Positions 10,870 through 22,716 of a stretch of 64,000 bases of DNA are shown one piece after another. The number at the start of each line of letters is the position of its first letter. Within the stretch, counting starts at the first letter, position 1. The translations under genes were made by a program, and so were the position numbers. The stretch covers positions 16,244,001-16,308,000 of the forward strand of contig OY755178.1 of assembly GCA_963576735.1 (NCBI GenBank). Direction: 5' to 3'. The notes beneath the pieces were generated by a model. The model saw only the letters and a list, made by a program, of their open reading frames with translations. It had not been told where the DNA came from and did not search any database. The DNA comes from Bedellia somnulentella. Its lineage: Eukaryota; Arthropoda; Insecta; Lepidoptera; Bedelliidae.

Positions 10870-11119
10870 GGCAATCCAGAAAACTATCCAAAATTATCTT
10901 TAAAACTCATTGCACAGCACAATTCAGCTAAACACTTTCGAAGGCATAGTCAAAAATATTCGCACATCGAAGTATTTTTCAGGAAAACTGACATACGTTT
11001 TCCGTACACTCTCTCCGAAGGCTCTACGCTTACTGCGGCACGAGAAAACCTTTGTGACAGATAACGCCCCTCTTTCCCTCCTTCACCCCCGCCCTCCCTT
11101 ATCGCGATCCCGTAATTAG

Positions 11120-11807
11120 ATAAATGTCATTGCTTTTGTCCCCAAAAGTTTTCCCTCAGAATTTTATTCTTGTGTAATAGACTCCATAGTTGCTTAAGAG
11201 CTCATTTATTTGTGTTTGTTGTAAATGATACTTTTGTTGATAGCTCGATATTTTTCTTGTCGGTTTATGACCTCCTAGTATGTATATTTGTTACAATTTA
11301 ACGCTTTATTTATTCATAAGATGCTCGGGTAATTGGGGCGTTTTATGTTTTTAGGTACGACGTTGGTCTATGTTAGACTATTTTGGTAAAATAATTGAAG
11401 AACATACACTTTTTCATCTAAACAAACTTAGTTTAATATATGAACAAAATTTAAGAGCTGTTTTTCTTAAAATAAGCAAAACATTTAGAATGGGTTTTTT
11501 GTTTGGAATGTGTAATATATTATTTCATTTTACATATTACTTTATTTTCTCTTCTATTCGAGGTATTTTATTTAAATCTTTACCCAGTTATAGTTTAATA
11601 AAATTACATGTGCTATAATAAAAAATATTCAAAATTTAAAAACCTTAGACATTTGTATCTTTATCCTTTACTATCCTGAGTAGGTAATAAACTTGCACAA
11701 AAAGAAATGAAGTGCATGCTTCTTCTTCCAGACAAAAATGTTTTTGGAAGCTGGGAAATATGTTTAACAATACTACTTACATTTAACAATGCTATCTACT
11801 TATTCTT
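11120..11807. other. unassigned AT-rich DNA
   Basis: No gene or recognisable repeat; the open frame at 11370-11618 has no domain I recognise. Confidence 0.4.
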
Positions 11808-11975
11808 ACTTACTTACTTAAACTCACGCCGTTGTTCCCAATAGGGTAGGCAGAATTAGATCGCCACTTAGTCCGATCCTGACAAATCCCTCTTGCTTCT
11901 GTTACATTCATTGTTCTTCTCATATATGCTCTTTTATTCTTTACACTATGAACTCTCGCTTTCGTACTTACTGTT
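11808..11975 (-). mobile_element. RTE LINE 3' tail
   Basis: Minus-strand copy with CCCAATAGGGTAGGCAGA and CTCTTGCTTCTGTTACATTC, matching the RTE C-terminal end. Confidence 0.75.
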
Positions 11976-12217
11976 GTTGTTTAGAATGCACTCATGCGTG
12001 TATAATTTACATGAAAATAAGTGAAAATGTTAATTGAGAAGTAAGTTATTTATATCGTAACGACAGAGAATCTTCATAGACTCTTCAAATTATGCCATGC
12101 TGCTCTTTCAGCTCACTGTTCATGACGGATAAGCTGCGCCTATTTTAATTCACGTAAGAACTTCCACGCTTCGCTACCACCATTAATTTTGATAACATAT
12201 ATGTTCATGTACATGAA

Positions 12218-12312
12218 ACTAGAGAGGTTTCCCCGGAACGTACAAAATGAAAATCAATAGTCTCAGCCTACCCCAATGGGAAATAATGGCGTGATTATAT
12301 GTATGTATGTAC
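12218..12312 (+). mobile_element. RTE LINE 3' tail
   Basis: CTAGAGAGGTTTCCC followed by CTCAGCCTACCCCAATGGGA and an ATGT tail. Confidence 0.75.
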
Positions 12313-12839
12313 AAATTTTGTCGCTACTACAACCAATTTTGATAACACATTTGTACATTATTTCTTGTTAGTGACTTGGTGACATAAGAATAGGCGAGGC
12401 GGGGCGGCAGGTGGCATGCAGCCTGCAGGCAGTGACGCGAGCACTTCGTCTACATAAAGATGTCTTGGATGGAAAGTGCAGGCAGGCGTACAAGTATGCG
12501 ATGAAGACACGTTTCCGTCGATGGTGTCGTTAATAAAACATCTTTACAATTAAGGAATACGACAAATATTACTTCTTCAAATTAACGTCAACTAAGGTAA
12601 TATCGTTGTTTTTTTCTGGGAACAAGAAGGCGAAGCAAGAAAAATATCAGTTTCTTCAAGCATTTTGAATCCTTTTTCTAAAGAACTTGGTAAAAATACT
12701 GTATATTTTAAGTTTTATTTAATTTAAACCCTTAGTTCAAGGCTTGTAACAAATCAAAGATTCTTAATCTTCTCTATTCTCGCTTACTGCAAAATTTCGT
12801 AGACAATTCATAGATTGACAAAAATGTAAAAATAAATTT
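12313..12839. other. unassigned DNA
   Basis: Contains a GC-rich patch at about 12385-12440 (GGCGAGGCGGGGCGGCAGGT). I cannot assign it to a gene or repeat. Confidence 0.35.
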
Positions 12840-13076
12840 AACGCGTAGTGCCGGCTTAGAATGTCGCTACCCCTTTCTACCCACGGGTGTCGTAAGAGGC
12901 GACTAAGGGTATTGGGGCTTTTTATTGGATTTTTGGACGATGCGGTTGGAGACCCATCACCAAAAACCTTTATTCTAACCATCTTTTCCCCACTCAACTT
13001 CCAAAAGTGGCTGAGGAATTCATAATTCCTTAGCTCTGGTTACCCCTTATATAGCCGTGAGTATATGTATGTATGT
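12840..13076 (+). mobile_element. Metulj-like SINE, near full length
   Basis: GTAGTGCCGGCTTAGAATGT head, complete core and ATGT tail. The GGGTGTCGTAAGAGGC variant is shared with the copy at 56388. Confidence 0.85.
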
Positions 13077-13659
13077 AAATTAAACATATGTAAATGTAAA
13101 CGGGACAGTAAAAACGAAACAAGAAAGGTTTTTTAACGCATCCTTAATTTATAAAAAAAATAAAAATCATTTATTTCAGACTATTTTGTACGGTCCATAG
13201 TTTGTTAGTACCAATAAACTTAGTAATGTTAGTAAGAACTTAAAGTAAACAAAACTAATAATTAAGACAGAAAAAAAAATGCAGACAAACCATTCTTTAT
13301 GATGAAGAAACATCCGCAATACAATAAACGTACCACTAAAAGGTAAATCCTGTTTCCAATAGTTATTGTAGGAGTGACGAAAATTGTGATTGATTCTGAT
13401 GACAAATGACCGACAAAAATAGTCACTTAAAAACATTTAAAACACGAGATTTAAAAACCAATTTTCTTTTACTTATTAAGTTGTACAACAAATATTACAC
13501 TTTCTTTTTTCGAACACAAATTCTACCACTTTGGGAGTTCATATATTTCAAACTCTACATTTTGAGAAATCTCTATTATTTATTTAAACTCCTGTCTAAA
13601 GACAACCTACATGCAGGGGTGTTAACCACATTGTTTCTATAGTTTCTATAATAAAGTGC

Positions 13660-13735
13660 TGTGACACACGGACAGACAGACAGACAGACAAACATGACGA
13701 AAATATAAGGGTTTCGACTTTTGCCATTTGGCTTT
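13660..13735. repeat. ACAG microsatellite in a short interspersed repeat
   Basis: CACGGACAGACAGACAGACA followed by AACATGACGAAAATATAAGG. This is a short tandem tract in what looks like a dispersed repeat end. Confidence 0.5.
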
Positions 13736-13737
13736 CA

Positions 13738-14218
13738 ATTCAATTCCATTTATTTGCATGTCACAAGTTCATGAGATGTTACAAAAATTTAAAAATACAG
13801 TATAAGTACAGGTGACGCCCTGTAAAGGCACGGCAAACATCGTTTAATGGTAGACTAGTTGTAGAGCAATCGGGGCATTCTATTTATTGTACGGGTCATC
13901 AAAAAACTCCTTTATATTGTACTAACATTTAATGATAAGATGATTTTTTAAAGTCGTAATAAATAAATAAAGTTTTTTAGTATCTTTTATGTCATTTGGT
14001 ATGTGATTATAAATTTTTATTAGCATGCGGTGGGGATACACGATACTAATTTCATTGTGGTGAAAGGTATTTTGTAGTTTATTTAAATAACGGTCATTTC
14101 TTTTATTATTTCTCATTGAAGAGTAAAACTCATTATTTTTTCTAACAAATTTACAGCTTTCTAATATGTGAATTGAAGTTAGTGTTAATATATTATTTTG
14201 AAACCTTGATATATGCAT
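13738..14218 (-). pseudogene. CR1/Jockey-like LINE, reverse transcriptase C-terminus and 3' UTR
   Basis: The minus-strand reading has the C-terminal signature common to CR1/Jockey-type LINE polyproteins: KIYNHIPNDIKD followed by LFITTLKNHLIIK. A TAG stop at 13922-13924 interrupts the frame. The same frame then continues in the expected style (YNIKEFFDD) to a second stop about 14 codons later, which indicates a nonsense mutation near the natural end. About 130 bases of 3' UTR follow, ending in a tail near 13738. Everything upstream of the C-terminus is missing, so this is a 5'-truncated dead copy. The exact clade is uncertain. Confidence 0.6.
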
Positions 14219-14430
14219 ACTAATATTATCGGAAAGTGAGTTTGTTTGTTTCTTTGTGCTGCTTTCACGCCGTAACTACTAAACCGATTGCTTTAAAAAT
14301 TTTCAGACTTATAGTTAAAAGCCTTGATTAAATAATAGGGTACTTTATATCACGGAAAAAATGATGTTCCCGAGGGGAAAATAAAATATTGTTTGCTTTC
14401 TGGATGGATTGGAGATGGCGCTGTGCGTCG
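14219..14430 (-). repeat. interspersed repeat end (same kind as 6463-7408)
   Basis: TACTAATATTATCGGAAAGT, a GTTTGTTTGTTT run and AACTACTAAACCGATTG resemble the common insect repeat whose other end is CTAGCTGACC. Confidence 0.45.
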
Positions 14431-15236
14431 TTTAAAACAAAGAAATATATTGCAAACTAATATAAACATGTAAATTTAGAAGCTAAATGATACGATAATG
14501 AATTCCCGAATTCGAGAAATTCCCAAGATGATTTCCTATTTGTTTTATGTGTCTAAACTGTGTTTTACATCTACCTATTTATTCCAAACGAATAAAAACC
14601 TGCACTGAAATTAAAACTTAATTAGTAAAACTATAGTGTCTTGAAGTATCTACAGCCCTCTTGTAAAAATTTCATGTGCCTTTCAGTCTCCATATTACTA
14701 TACCTTGATTACAAAATCTATATGTACTCTATGGTATGCAGTAAAAGTTTGAGTTTGACATAAATAACTATTATCAAAAAACCGTTTTATTGCATAAAAA
14801 CATATAGTCAACTTTGTGACAATATATTTATTAGAGTATTTTTTTTTCTCGAGGAAAATAAAATCATGAAAAAGAAAGAAGTTAACTGACTTAAGTTCAT
14901 ACCAAAAACAAGCATAAAACACCGCCTTAGGCCTTCTTAATAATCGTGAAGGCCTCAGTAAACTTCGAAACAAACCGCAAGTGATAAACTTAGCCAATCA
15001 AACTACACAAAGCTTTGAAACTAACATAAATAAGTAATACAAATCATATTTCTACGTTCACTTCATTATTTTATACGTTACCTTTAACTAGAATGGCATC
15101 GTGGAGTGTAGTTGACAGCAGGAAATAAAGCCTTTAACGAACGATGTACCTACAGACAGACTACGATGCCATTATGCACTCCTGGTATGGAAAACTTGTT
15201 ATTGAATATATTTTATTATTAAAATATTATAATTTA
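14431..15236. other. unassigned AT-rich DNA
   Basis: No recognisable gene. The minus-strand open frame at 14698-14997 shows no domain. Confidence 0.4.
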
Positions 15237-15430
15237 GTGCCGCTATTCTTAGAATGTCACTACCCCTTTATTTATTTATTTATTTATTCATTCGGCACAC
15301 AAACAGTATTATAACATAGCATTAGTATACAAAATTTAAAAATAATACATATTCGGACATAATACCAAAAAACTGTGTACACAGCATGATATTAAATAAT
15401 CAGTTGAGGTGACAACTTAAAAAATATATT
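15237..15430 (-). mobile_element. LINE-tail-like repeat, copy 2, next to a SINE remnant
   Basis: 15237-15270 is a scrap of Metulj-like head in plus orientation (AGAATGTCACTACCCC). 15271-15430 repeats the sequence at 7056-7226 with a few substitutions. Confidence 0.6.
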
Positions 15431-15432
15431 TT

Positions 15433-15910
15433 TTTGACTACCGTGGTGTGGTTCACTCCGAATTCCTTCCAGCGGGAGAAACAGTGAATAAAGAATATTA
15501 TTTAGGCGTCATGAAGCGTTTGCGTCAGAGAATCCGCCGAAAACGTCCAGATTTGTGGCAACACAACTCATGGATGCTGCACCATGATAATGCACCAACA
15601 CACACAGCCATTATAGTGAAAGAGTTTTTAGCGAAAAATTCAACAAAAGTTCTCGACCAAGCACCGTATTCACCTGATATGGCTCCGTCCGACATTTTTT
15701 ATTTCCCAAGTTAAAATTACCACTTCGAGGAAAACGTTTTGAGTCGATAGAAGCCATAAAAGAAAATTCGCTGAATGAGCTAAAGGCCATACCGCAAATA
15801 ACCTATGAAAAATGTATGGAAGACTGGGTGAAGCGGTGGAGATGTTGTATTGCAAGCGATGGGGCCTAATATGAAGGCGATAAAATAAATTTAGATGAAT
15901 AATTTTTATT
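15433..15910 (+). pseudogene. mariner transposase, C-terminal half (copy A)
   Basis: The translation carries the second and third acidic residues of a DD34D mariner transposase: HHDNAPTHT and YSPDMAPSD with 34 residues between the two aspartates. The family-typical C-terminus (LKLPLRGKRF, then CIASDGA) follows. A one-base shift near 15700, just after the third aspartate, puts the C-terminus in another frame. The first catalytic aspartate, the DNA-binding domain and the left terminal repeat are missing; the sequence starts abruptly beside the LINE-tail repeat. It differs from the mariner at 16871-18162 and is probably another subfamily. It cannot make active enzyme. Confidence 0.85.
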
Positions 15911-16021
15911 TTTTGTTTTATTGACAAATTCCCGATACTTAGTACACAGAATGTATGTGTATGTAGTTAAGCGGTTTTGCGTTTGTTTAATAGTTTTGAG
16001 AAAACACAACTCCATATTATT

Positions 16022-16475
16022 TTAATGTTTTTTGACATGAATTCCTCATGTGGGGATTATTACTCATAAATAAAAGATGTTATTAAAGGAAAGAAAAATT
16101 TCGACACTGGCGGGGTTTCTTTCCTTTAATAACATCTTTTATTTATGAGTAATAATCCCCACATGAGGAATTCATGTCAAAAAACATTAAATTATGTGAT
16201 AGTTAGGCGTTTCCAACATTTGCATTCTATCTGAAAAGGTGGACAAGTGGCCGTCCGAATTAGTTAAAATTCGGAGGTAGGAAACGCAAACACTACTTGA
16301 ACGTGTAAAAAAGAAACAAAGGATAGAGGAATTTCGCGCTGGATGCCAACTGACACTGTAGCTCAGTTGGCAGAGCGACGGGGGCGTATACCCGAAGGTC
16401 GCGGGTTCGAACCCCGCCAGTGTCGAAATTTTTCTTTCCTTTAATAACATCTTTTATTTATGAGTAACAACTCCA
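16022..16475 (+). mobile_element. tRNA-like palindromic element, hairpin plus full tRNA-like unit
   Basis: A hairpin with arms of about 73 bases (16022-16094 and 16117-16190) around a 22-base loop is followed by a complete unit. That unit has the accessory block from about 16190, the leader AAAGGATAGAGGAATTTCGC, the tRNA-like sequence at 16352-16424 and the trailer with AATAACATCTTTTATTTATG. The tRNA-like part has a perfect 7-bp acceptor stem (GACACTG/CAGTGTC), perfect D and T stems and GGTTCGAAC. Its anticodon arm is irregular, with about four pairs and an 8-base loop. Confidence 0.8.
16352..16424 (+). other. tRNA-like sequence (not a canonical tRNA)
   Basis: The A-box-like TAGCTCAGTTGGCAGAGCG and the B box GGTTCGAACCC are good RNA polymerase III promoter elements. 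The anticodon arm does not form a standard 5+7 structure and no U33 is in place, so no amino-acid identity is assigned. Other copies: 1295-1366(-), 2792-2863(-), 3267-3338(+), 27231-27303(-), 27467-27540(+). Confidence 0.6.
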
Positions 16476-16773
16476 TATTTCTTTACGTATGTAAATAAAC
16501 AAGGGTAGGTCTTGAGGGACAAAGGAGCAGGGTAAATTGTGCTAATAAATAAATAGACTAATGATAAGTTAGTCGGTGTCCAAAAATACCTAAAACGGTG
16601 TAGTGGGGATCCAGATTATATTAGATTCCCAGACTCGCATATACAGGCAGAAATTGTTGGGTTTGTCAGAACAATTACGAGACTTGAGCGAATAGTGTAG
16701 AAAAACTCAGAAAATTATAATATTAAGCTATGTGATTGAGTGAAAATAAACAGTATGTAACATGATAACAGAT

Positions 16774-16868
16774 TGATGAATGTTAATGAAGCATATAAGA
16801 TTTGGTAGGATCTTATAAGGTGCGATCGATATTCTCTTCTCACCCTCATGGGAACCAATGAAGTAAGA
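16774..16868 (+). mobile_element. RTE LINE 3' tail, split by a mariner
   Basis: GATTGATGAATGTTAATGAA and CATGGGAACCAATGAAGTA match the RTE terminus. The mariner inserted at the TA that follows, and the remaining tail (TATAGTTTG) resumes at 18165. Confidence 0.55.
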
Positions 16869-16870
16869 TA

Positions 16871-18162
16871 CGAGGGCGGGTCAATAAGTCCGTGACTTTT
16901 GGAATAAAACACAGATTTATTTGATAAAAAAATATTTTATTTTTCAACGTAGTCTCCCTTGAGCTCTATACACTTTGTCCAACGCTTCTCCAATTTTTTT
17001 ATCCCTTCCAATAAAAATGATTTGTCGAGGTCCTCAAAATAGGCCTTTGTTTGCGAGATGACTTCATCATTGGAGTCAAATCTTTTTCCACCTAGCCATT
17101 TCTTCAGGTTTGGGACAGGTAGTAGTCGCTCGGAGCCAAATCTGGAGAATAGGGTGGATGAGGGAGCAATTCATAGCCCAATTCATGGATTTTTGCCATG
17201 GCAACTGCACATGTGTGCACCCTTGCATTGTCTTGGTGGAAAAGAACTTTTTTCTTGGCCAAATGAGGTCGGGTTTTTTTCAAATCGTCATTGAATCGGT
17301 CCAATAAGTTGGCATAATATTCCTCATTGATTGTTCTTCCCTTTTGTAGGTAGTCAATGTGGATTATCCCGCGTGCATCCCAAAAAACATTCGCCATAAC
17401 TTTATTGGCTGACAAACCCACCTTGGCCTTCTTTGGCGCCGATTCACCTTTAGGAACCCACTGTTTTGACTGTTGTTCGGTCTCTGGTGTGTTGTGATGG
17501 ATCCATGTTTCGTCCACAGTTACAAAAAGGCGAAAACTCCTCCACATTGCGATTAAACAACGCCAAACCTTCTTGTAAAGTTGTTACACGATTGCGTTTG
17601 TGGTCGACTGTGAGCGGCACCCATCTTGCGGAAAGCTTTCTCATGCCCAAGTAATCATTCAAAATTGAAACCACTGAGCCATGCGAGATCCCTATGGCTT
17701 CCACAATCTCTCGCACTTTCAATCTTCGGTCGGCCAACACCATATCGTGAATTTTTTCTATTGTTTCGGGTGTAAAGACCTCAACTGGGCGTCCAGGACG
17801 TTCGGCATCTTCAGAGCTTGTACGGCCACAACGAAATTCAGTAAACCACTTTTTCACCATTGAAATCGATGGTGCAGCGTCCCCATAGTATTTATCAAGC
17901 TTAGCCTTGGTCTCGGTAATGGTTTTTTTTCGCAAGAAATAATGCTTAATAAGCAATTCACATTTTTCCATTTTCTCCTCAAATTTGTGAGTAGTCTGAT
18001 AAAAATAGCTGTCAAACACATGTCAAACACAAACTAACTGACGCAGCAATTTAAAATTTAGACAGGAGTCAACTGACAGATGCCTGTTCACACGAGCAGT
18101 GTTGCTGTTTCAGTAAAGAGGTCAGAAATTCAAAAAGTCACGGACTTATTGACCCGCCCCCG
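16871..18162 (-). mobile_element. mariner DNA transposon, full length (copy B)
   Basis: Terminal inverted repeats of about 30 bases are visible: left CGAGGGCGGGTCAATAAGTC, and the right end is its reverse complement with one difference. The element is 1292 bp, the usual mariner size, and is flanked by TA duplications (16869-16870, 18163-18164). It encodes the transposase described in the next entry on the minus strand. Confidence 0.9.
16937..17971 (-). pseudogene. mariner transposase, frameshifted
   Basis: Cut-and-paste transposase of the Tc1/mariner superfamily. The N-terminal helix-turn-helix region starts at MEKCELLIKHYFL and is followed by RCGRTSSEDAERPGRPVE, typical of mariner. The catalytic residues are in VDETWIHH, FHQDNARVHT and YSPDLAPSD, with 34 residues between the second and third aspartates (DD34D). 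The coding region is broken twice: one frame change near 17530-17560, between the DNA-binding part and VDETW, and another near 17105-17115, just after the third aspartate. The C-terminus (GDYVEK then stop) is still readable at 16937. All catalytic residues survive, so decay is modest, but this copy cannot encode one continuous enzyme. The ATG at 17971 is preferred over one 16 codons upstream because it matches the usual mariner start. Confidence 0.88.
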
Positions 18163-18171
18163 TATATAGTT

Positions 18172-18894
18172 TGAGGATTTATATTTTCGGACCATGTTAC
18201 TATGTACCAGTAATGTAATGTAAGAATAAATGTGTCTTAAGATAATGTTGCTATATTCTGCAACTACAAAGTTAAGTATATATCTGTGGTTATAAATGTT
18301 ATGTTATTTTTTAATAAGCAATTGTTACCTTGTTTCATAATGTGGAAATAAATCATTATTTATTTATTTTTAATATTTATTATATTTATCCTATAGCAAA
18401 ACTTTCAAAATGACTAAAGAATAAAAAAATCTTTAACTTTTCTTTTTTGATGTTTTATGCTATGAGTATTGATCGGTAGCTTTTTAAATCAAAATACATA
18501 CGACCATGCATGAGAAACCTACAAAAACATATATAAGTCCCAAGAATCCATAACAGCACTGCCCCCACAAGAGCCGCTCTTTGTACCGCAGCGCATAAAC
18601 ACACTTTGTGACGTCATCGCGGGACATCATTCCGCAGATTGATCCTCGCGCTGTCTGCTAATGAGAAAGCACAAAGGTTACTTCATTAATTATGTCTTAT
18701 TGTTTGACGAAGTTTATCTCGCGTGATTCATCTTTGAAGTAAGTTTGGTATGGTTTTTTAGAGAAGCGCGTTGGGTCTGTATTTTTTATTTTAAGATCTA
18801 AAAAGAACTTTGTCGATGTAAATATTTGCGCATTGTTCTGAGGTTAAAAACCAAAAAAAATTGAAAGTGAGGGAGTCGTAAGTAAGACAAATAA
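18172..18894. other. unassigned DNA
   Basis: AT-rich with a less biased patch at about 18560-18670 (CCGCTCTTTGTACCGCAGCG ... CGTCATCGCGGGACATCATT). I see no ORF or known repeat there; it could be a regulatory element or an eroded repeat. Confidence 0.35.
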
Positions 18895-19020
18895 AAGAAG
18901 ATGTATAAGACAGTCAATGAATGTGACCAAGATGGAAGCAATATAGATTGGTCTGGATCGAACAAAATAACCATCAATGGTCCCTACTTACCCCAATGTT
19001 TAATAATGGTATTAAATTAA
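18895..19020 (+). mobile_element. RTE LINE 3' tail, degenerate
   Basis: TGAATGTGACCAAGATGGAA, then TGGTCCCTACTTACCCCAAT, resemble the RTE terminus. Confidence 0.5.
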
Positions 19021-19699
19021 TATTATTGACAAATATGTAGACAAAAAGGTTTTTCTCTGTTTTGGTTTTTAATATAAACTTTATATGATACAGTACCACT
19101 TTTTTAATAGCTCCTGAAATACAATAGGTTTATAAAAAGAAACTTTAAATTTCAATCTTTGTTCGATAATGAAATCCTGTATTGAATTGATATCCTTTCA
19201 ATACTGTCAATACATGTGTCAGTATCAATAGCAGTAAGGAATAATGCTTCCGGGCACCTGCTGTTTTGGCCATTTCCATCTGCCATTACCAGGACCTCAT
19301 AGGGCGATACGGCAGTGTAAGGATAATAAGAAAAATATGATTGTTTTGCTGGGCTGAAAATAGGACAGGGGTCACCGGATATAATGTAAGAAGACCATTG
19401 GATCAATGTATTTGTTTGATTTTATTGTATGTATTTTTGCTGTGATATATAAAACCAAACAAATGTTGTTGTAAATTTTCTGAATGTATTATGTTAAAAT
19501 TTTAAAACAATTTTAAAAGCACAAAATAGATTTTACAATATTTTGATTGAAGAACCACTTAGGATTAAATTAAATTAATCACTTTTTGATTTAGTTAAAG
19601 TTAATGGTTAATTTATTTTTTAGAAATATATGTATAGATATTTATATAAAAGGCATGTATGAGAAAATATTGATAAATAAAGTACTTAGGATGATAGAT
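19021..19699. other. unassigned AT-rich DNA
   Basis: No gene or recognisable repeat. Confidence 0.4.
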
Positions 19700-19875
19700 A
19701 TTTCTTTTCTCAGCCCATAAATGACCCCAACAAGGAGCGGGAGCCTACCCCAGATAGGATGATTTAGCCTTAGTCCACCACGCTGGCCATGTATAGGTTG
19801 GCACACTAGCGACTACTACCGTAATAGTAGCCGGGACCGACGGCTTAACGTGCCCTCAGAAGCACGTATTCATCA
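19700..19875 (+). repeat. interspersed repeat R3, copy 1
   Basis: Shares CAGCCCATA, TTAGTCCACCAC-like, AGCGACTACTACCG and AGTAGCCGGGACCGACG blocks with 53035-53205. A dispersed repeat of unknown class. Confidence 0.65.
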
Positions 19876-20567
19876 TATGTATAATGTATGTTTGAGTAAT
19901 TTATTTATATCTTATTACCGCCATCCATGCATCCGTGCATCCGCTGATATATTTCATGATTCTGTGACCTCAGTCAAAAAAATAGTTTTAGATTTATAAA
20001 TAAGTTATTTCTAAATAAGTTAAGTTTTTAGGTTAATGTTACAATTAGAATTAGATTAACGAAATTGTAGTTCACTTAATTCCAGTTCATGAAGGCATAC
20101 TGTGTCTACTCTTAGTAGGATTTCATTTCTGTTCACTAACGCATTTTGTTTATTCTTAAGTTATAATTTAATCCAGTTTGTAGACCAAATAATAATAAAA
20201 AAAATACCGAAAATGGAGGATGTGATGCGGCCTGTATTGAGAGTTCACTCTCTGATTATCATGTTTGACTATGCAATTCTTATAATAGAGTAGTGTGCTT
20301 TATATGTTTTTTTAATGGTAAAAATATACTCCGAGATTGATGACATACGAGTGTAAAAATGAAATTTCAAATCTAAGTTTAGAAAAACGAGAGATTAAGA
20401 TAAGAGTAAGATCTTTATGAAACATAACAGAAGATTGATTTCACAAAAAGAAGTTTCATAAAGAATAAAATCAAAATTATCATTTTATAAATAGAAAATG
20501 TGTGAAAATTTTATTGCAAAGTGAGAATATCATGAAGTTGTACTTGCGTTGGTTTATTTATGGTTTA
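19876..20567. other. unassigned AT-rich DNA
   Basis: No gene or recognisable repeat. Confidence 0.4.
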
Positions 20568-20815
20568 TGACGACGTCCGTGCCCGAGTGGATAGGTGACT
20601 AGTTTCCCGGTCAGAGGTTCGATACCCGATGAGAGAGATTTATATGATGAACATAAATGATTGTTTCTTAGTCTTGGATGTTATTTATATGTATATTATA
20701 TAATATTCAATATATCGTTTAGTTAGTATCCCATAATACAAGTGTTACTTAGTTTGGGGCTAACTTGATTGTCAAATATGGCCGTATATTAATTATTTAT
20801 TTATTATTATTTTTT
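20568..20815 (+). mobile_element. tRNA-derived SINE (family 3)
   Basis: The head GTCCGTGCCCGAGTGGATAG and a B-box-like GAGGTTCGATACCC indicate origin from a Leu/Ser-type tRNA. The body (TTTAGTTAGTATCCCATAAT ... TTTGGGGCTAACTTGATTG) and the (TTATT)n tail resemble a SINE common in Lepidoptera. Confidence 0.7.
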
Positions 20816-21693
20816 ATTTATAAGTATGTAATGCAAGCTATGTTATTTGTCATATGTTCTAAATAGCCTACAAAAGCCATGAGCCAATAAAACCTTGGTT
20901 CAATGATAAACTTGGCGAACTAGAACAAGGTTTTTAAGCAAGTCAAAAAGATTACGCTGTTTAATTAATTAATTTATTTTTAACTCACTGCTTTCTCTCC
21001 AGAGCGGAATTTTAACAGCTCCAGAAGTAAACTTCCCTCACCTTCTTTAAGAATTTAAGAGGTTGAGGAAGTAAAATTCACGAGTAGGATCATTAATGAT
21101 CGAGCAACAGAACTAAGACTAACGCATCCCATAAAATATGACTTATAAATAAAATACACAGATTTTTATTTAATAATTAAATCATAAAAATGGATTGAAA
21201 TGATAAGTAAATAAAGGAAATTACTTAAGAAATTTCAATATTTTTTAAACACATAACGCAAAATACAACACATCATCAAATCTGAGTAACGTATACAGCT
21301 TTAATCAAATCAAGAAGTCCATCAAAACATTAATTACTGTGGAAACCCGACGCTAATTATGATTATGTTCGCTGTATAATACGACGCAGGAAGTCATAAA
21401 TGCCATAACAGCGCTATTACAGCACCATTATAGCTGTATAAAGTTACTTAATCGAGTAATTTTGCGCTTGCATATTGGCAACTTGTAGTTTTTTCACTGT
21501 TACTATTTAAAAAAGCGTTGTACGGCAGTAGAATACGTCACTTTTTGAATGCAATATAATAACATAATAATGGATTTTTTTGGACGTCAAGATTAAAAAC
21601 TAAAATATTGATCTGAAATATGTAAAGAGCATAAAGATTTATATATATTCACTTATAATTTAATTTTAATGATTATGTATACATCGTTGCCTC
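20816..21693. other. unassigned AT-rich DNA
   Basis: No gene found. A less AT-rich patch at about 21350-21470 is unassigned. Confidence 0.4.
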
Positions 21694-21924
21694 GCCGTGT
21701 AGTGTCGGTTTAGAATAGCACTACCCCGTTTCTACCGATGGGTGTACGTAAGAGGCGACTAACGATATTGGGGCTTTAAAGGGATTTTTGGGCAATGCGG
21801 TTGGAGACCCATCACCAACAACCTTTATTTTTACCATCTTTACCTCACTAACATTTCCAAAAGTGGTTGAGGAATTTCTAATTCCTTAGCTCTGGCTACC
21901 CCTTATATGTATGTATGTATGTAT
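21694..21924 (+). mobile_element. Metulj-like SINE, near full length
   Basis: Complete from GCCGTGTAGTGTCGG to the ATGT tail, of the GTGTACGTAAGAGGC subfamily. Confidence 0.85.
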
Positions 21925-22712
21925 TCGTAACTAAAAGTTTTGTGACAAAGTAATCAGAATTTTCATAACAAAATAAGACATAATACATTTAGAAGCTAAA
22001 TAATTGTAACCAAGACTATTATTCCGATATCAACGAGGGCAAATCTTTACGTTCAGGCTCATCTGCACGTTGGGTCTCAATCCTTTCAACATTTTGAACA
22101 TGGTACCAGTATTTTTTACAAGTGTACTCCTTTTAAATTGTCTCAAGAGTAATTTTAACTACTAATTTTTGTTTCATGAGAGGATCATCATTTCATATGT
22201 CCTAAAAGAAATATAATTACTTTGTACAGTCTATACTTTCATGTATGAAGCTTGCCCTAATTCTAAGATTTAACAATACACCTGACAGGAACTACACTGC
22301 ACTTCAAAAAAGAGCAAAAGAATTCTGAAAAGAGTTCAATTTAAGCTCAAATCGTTGAGAAACAATAGAGAAGTGCAATTCCAACACTATATACATACAT
22401 ATTTTCACTTTCATGAAAGAATAACTTTCCAAACTTATTAAAAACCACCCCATTTGGGTCTGTTATAATATATCCATAAAATTTGCATTTTGATAAGTTT
22501 TAAAACCTTTTCAGGAATGTGCAATGTACAGAACTTTTGTTTTAGAAGATTTTAATCGTATTTAAAGGGATTAGGTTTTAAATTAGTTTGGCAAAGAAGC
22601 TGTAATAAGCTTTGTTACGTTTCATTTTTTCTGTATAAGCTGGAACATTCCAAATATTTACTGTAGTTTGAGCTGTGGTACATATCAAAATTGTGTTGTT
22701 ATTGTTGAATAC
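21925..22712. other. unassigned AT-rich DNA
   Basis: No gene or recognisable repeat. Confidence 0.4.
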
Positions 22713-22716
22713 GTTC

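Noticed and set aside
10910..11119. Plus-strand 69-residue protein
   Set aside because: It lies antisense to the presumed 5' region of the minus-strand signal-peptide exon and has no domain.
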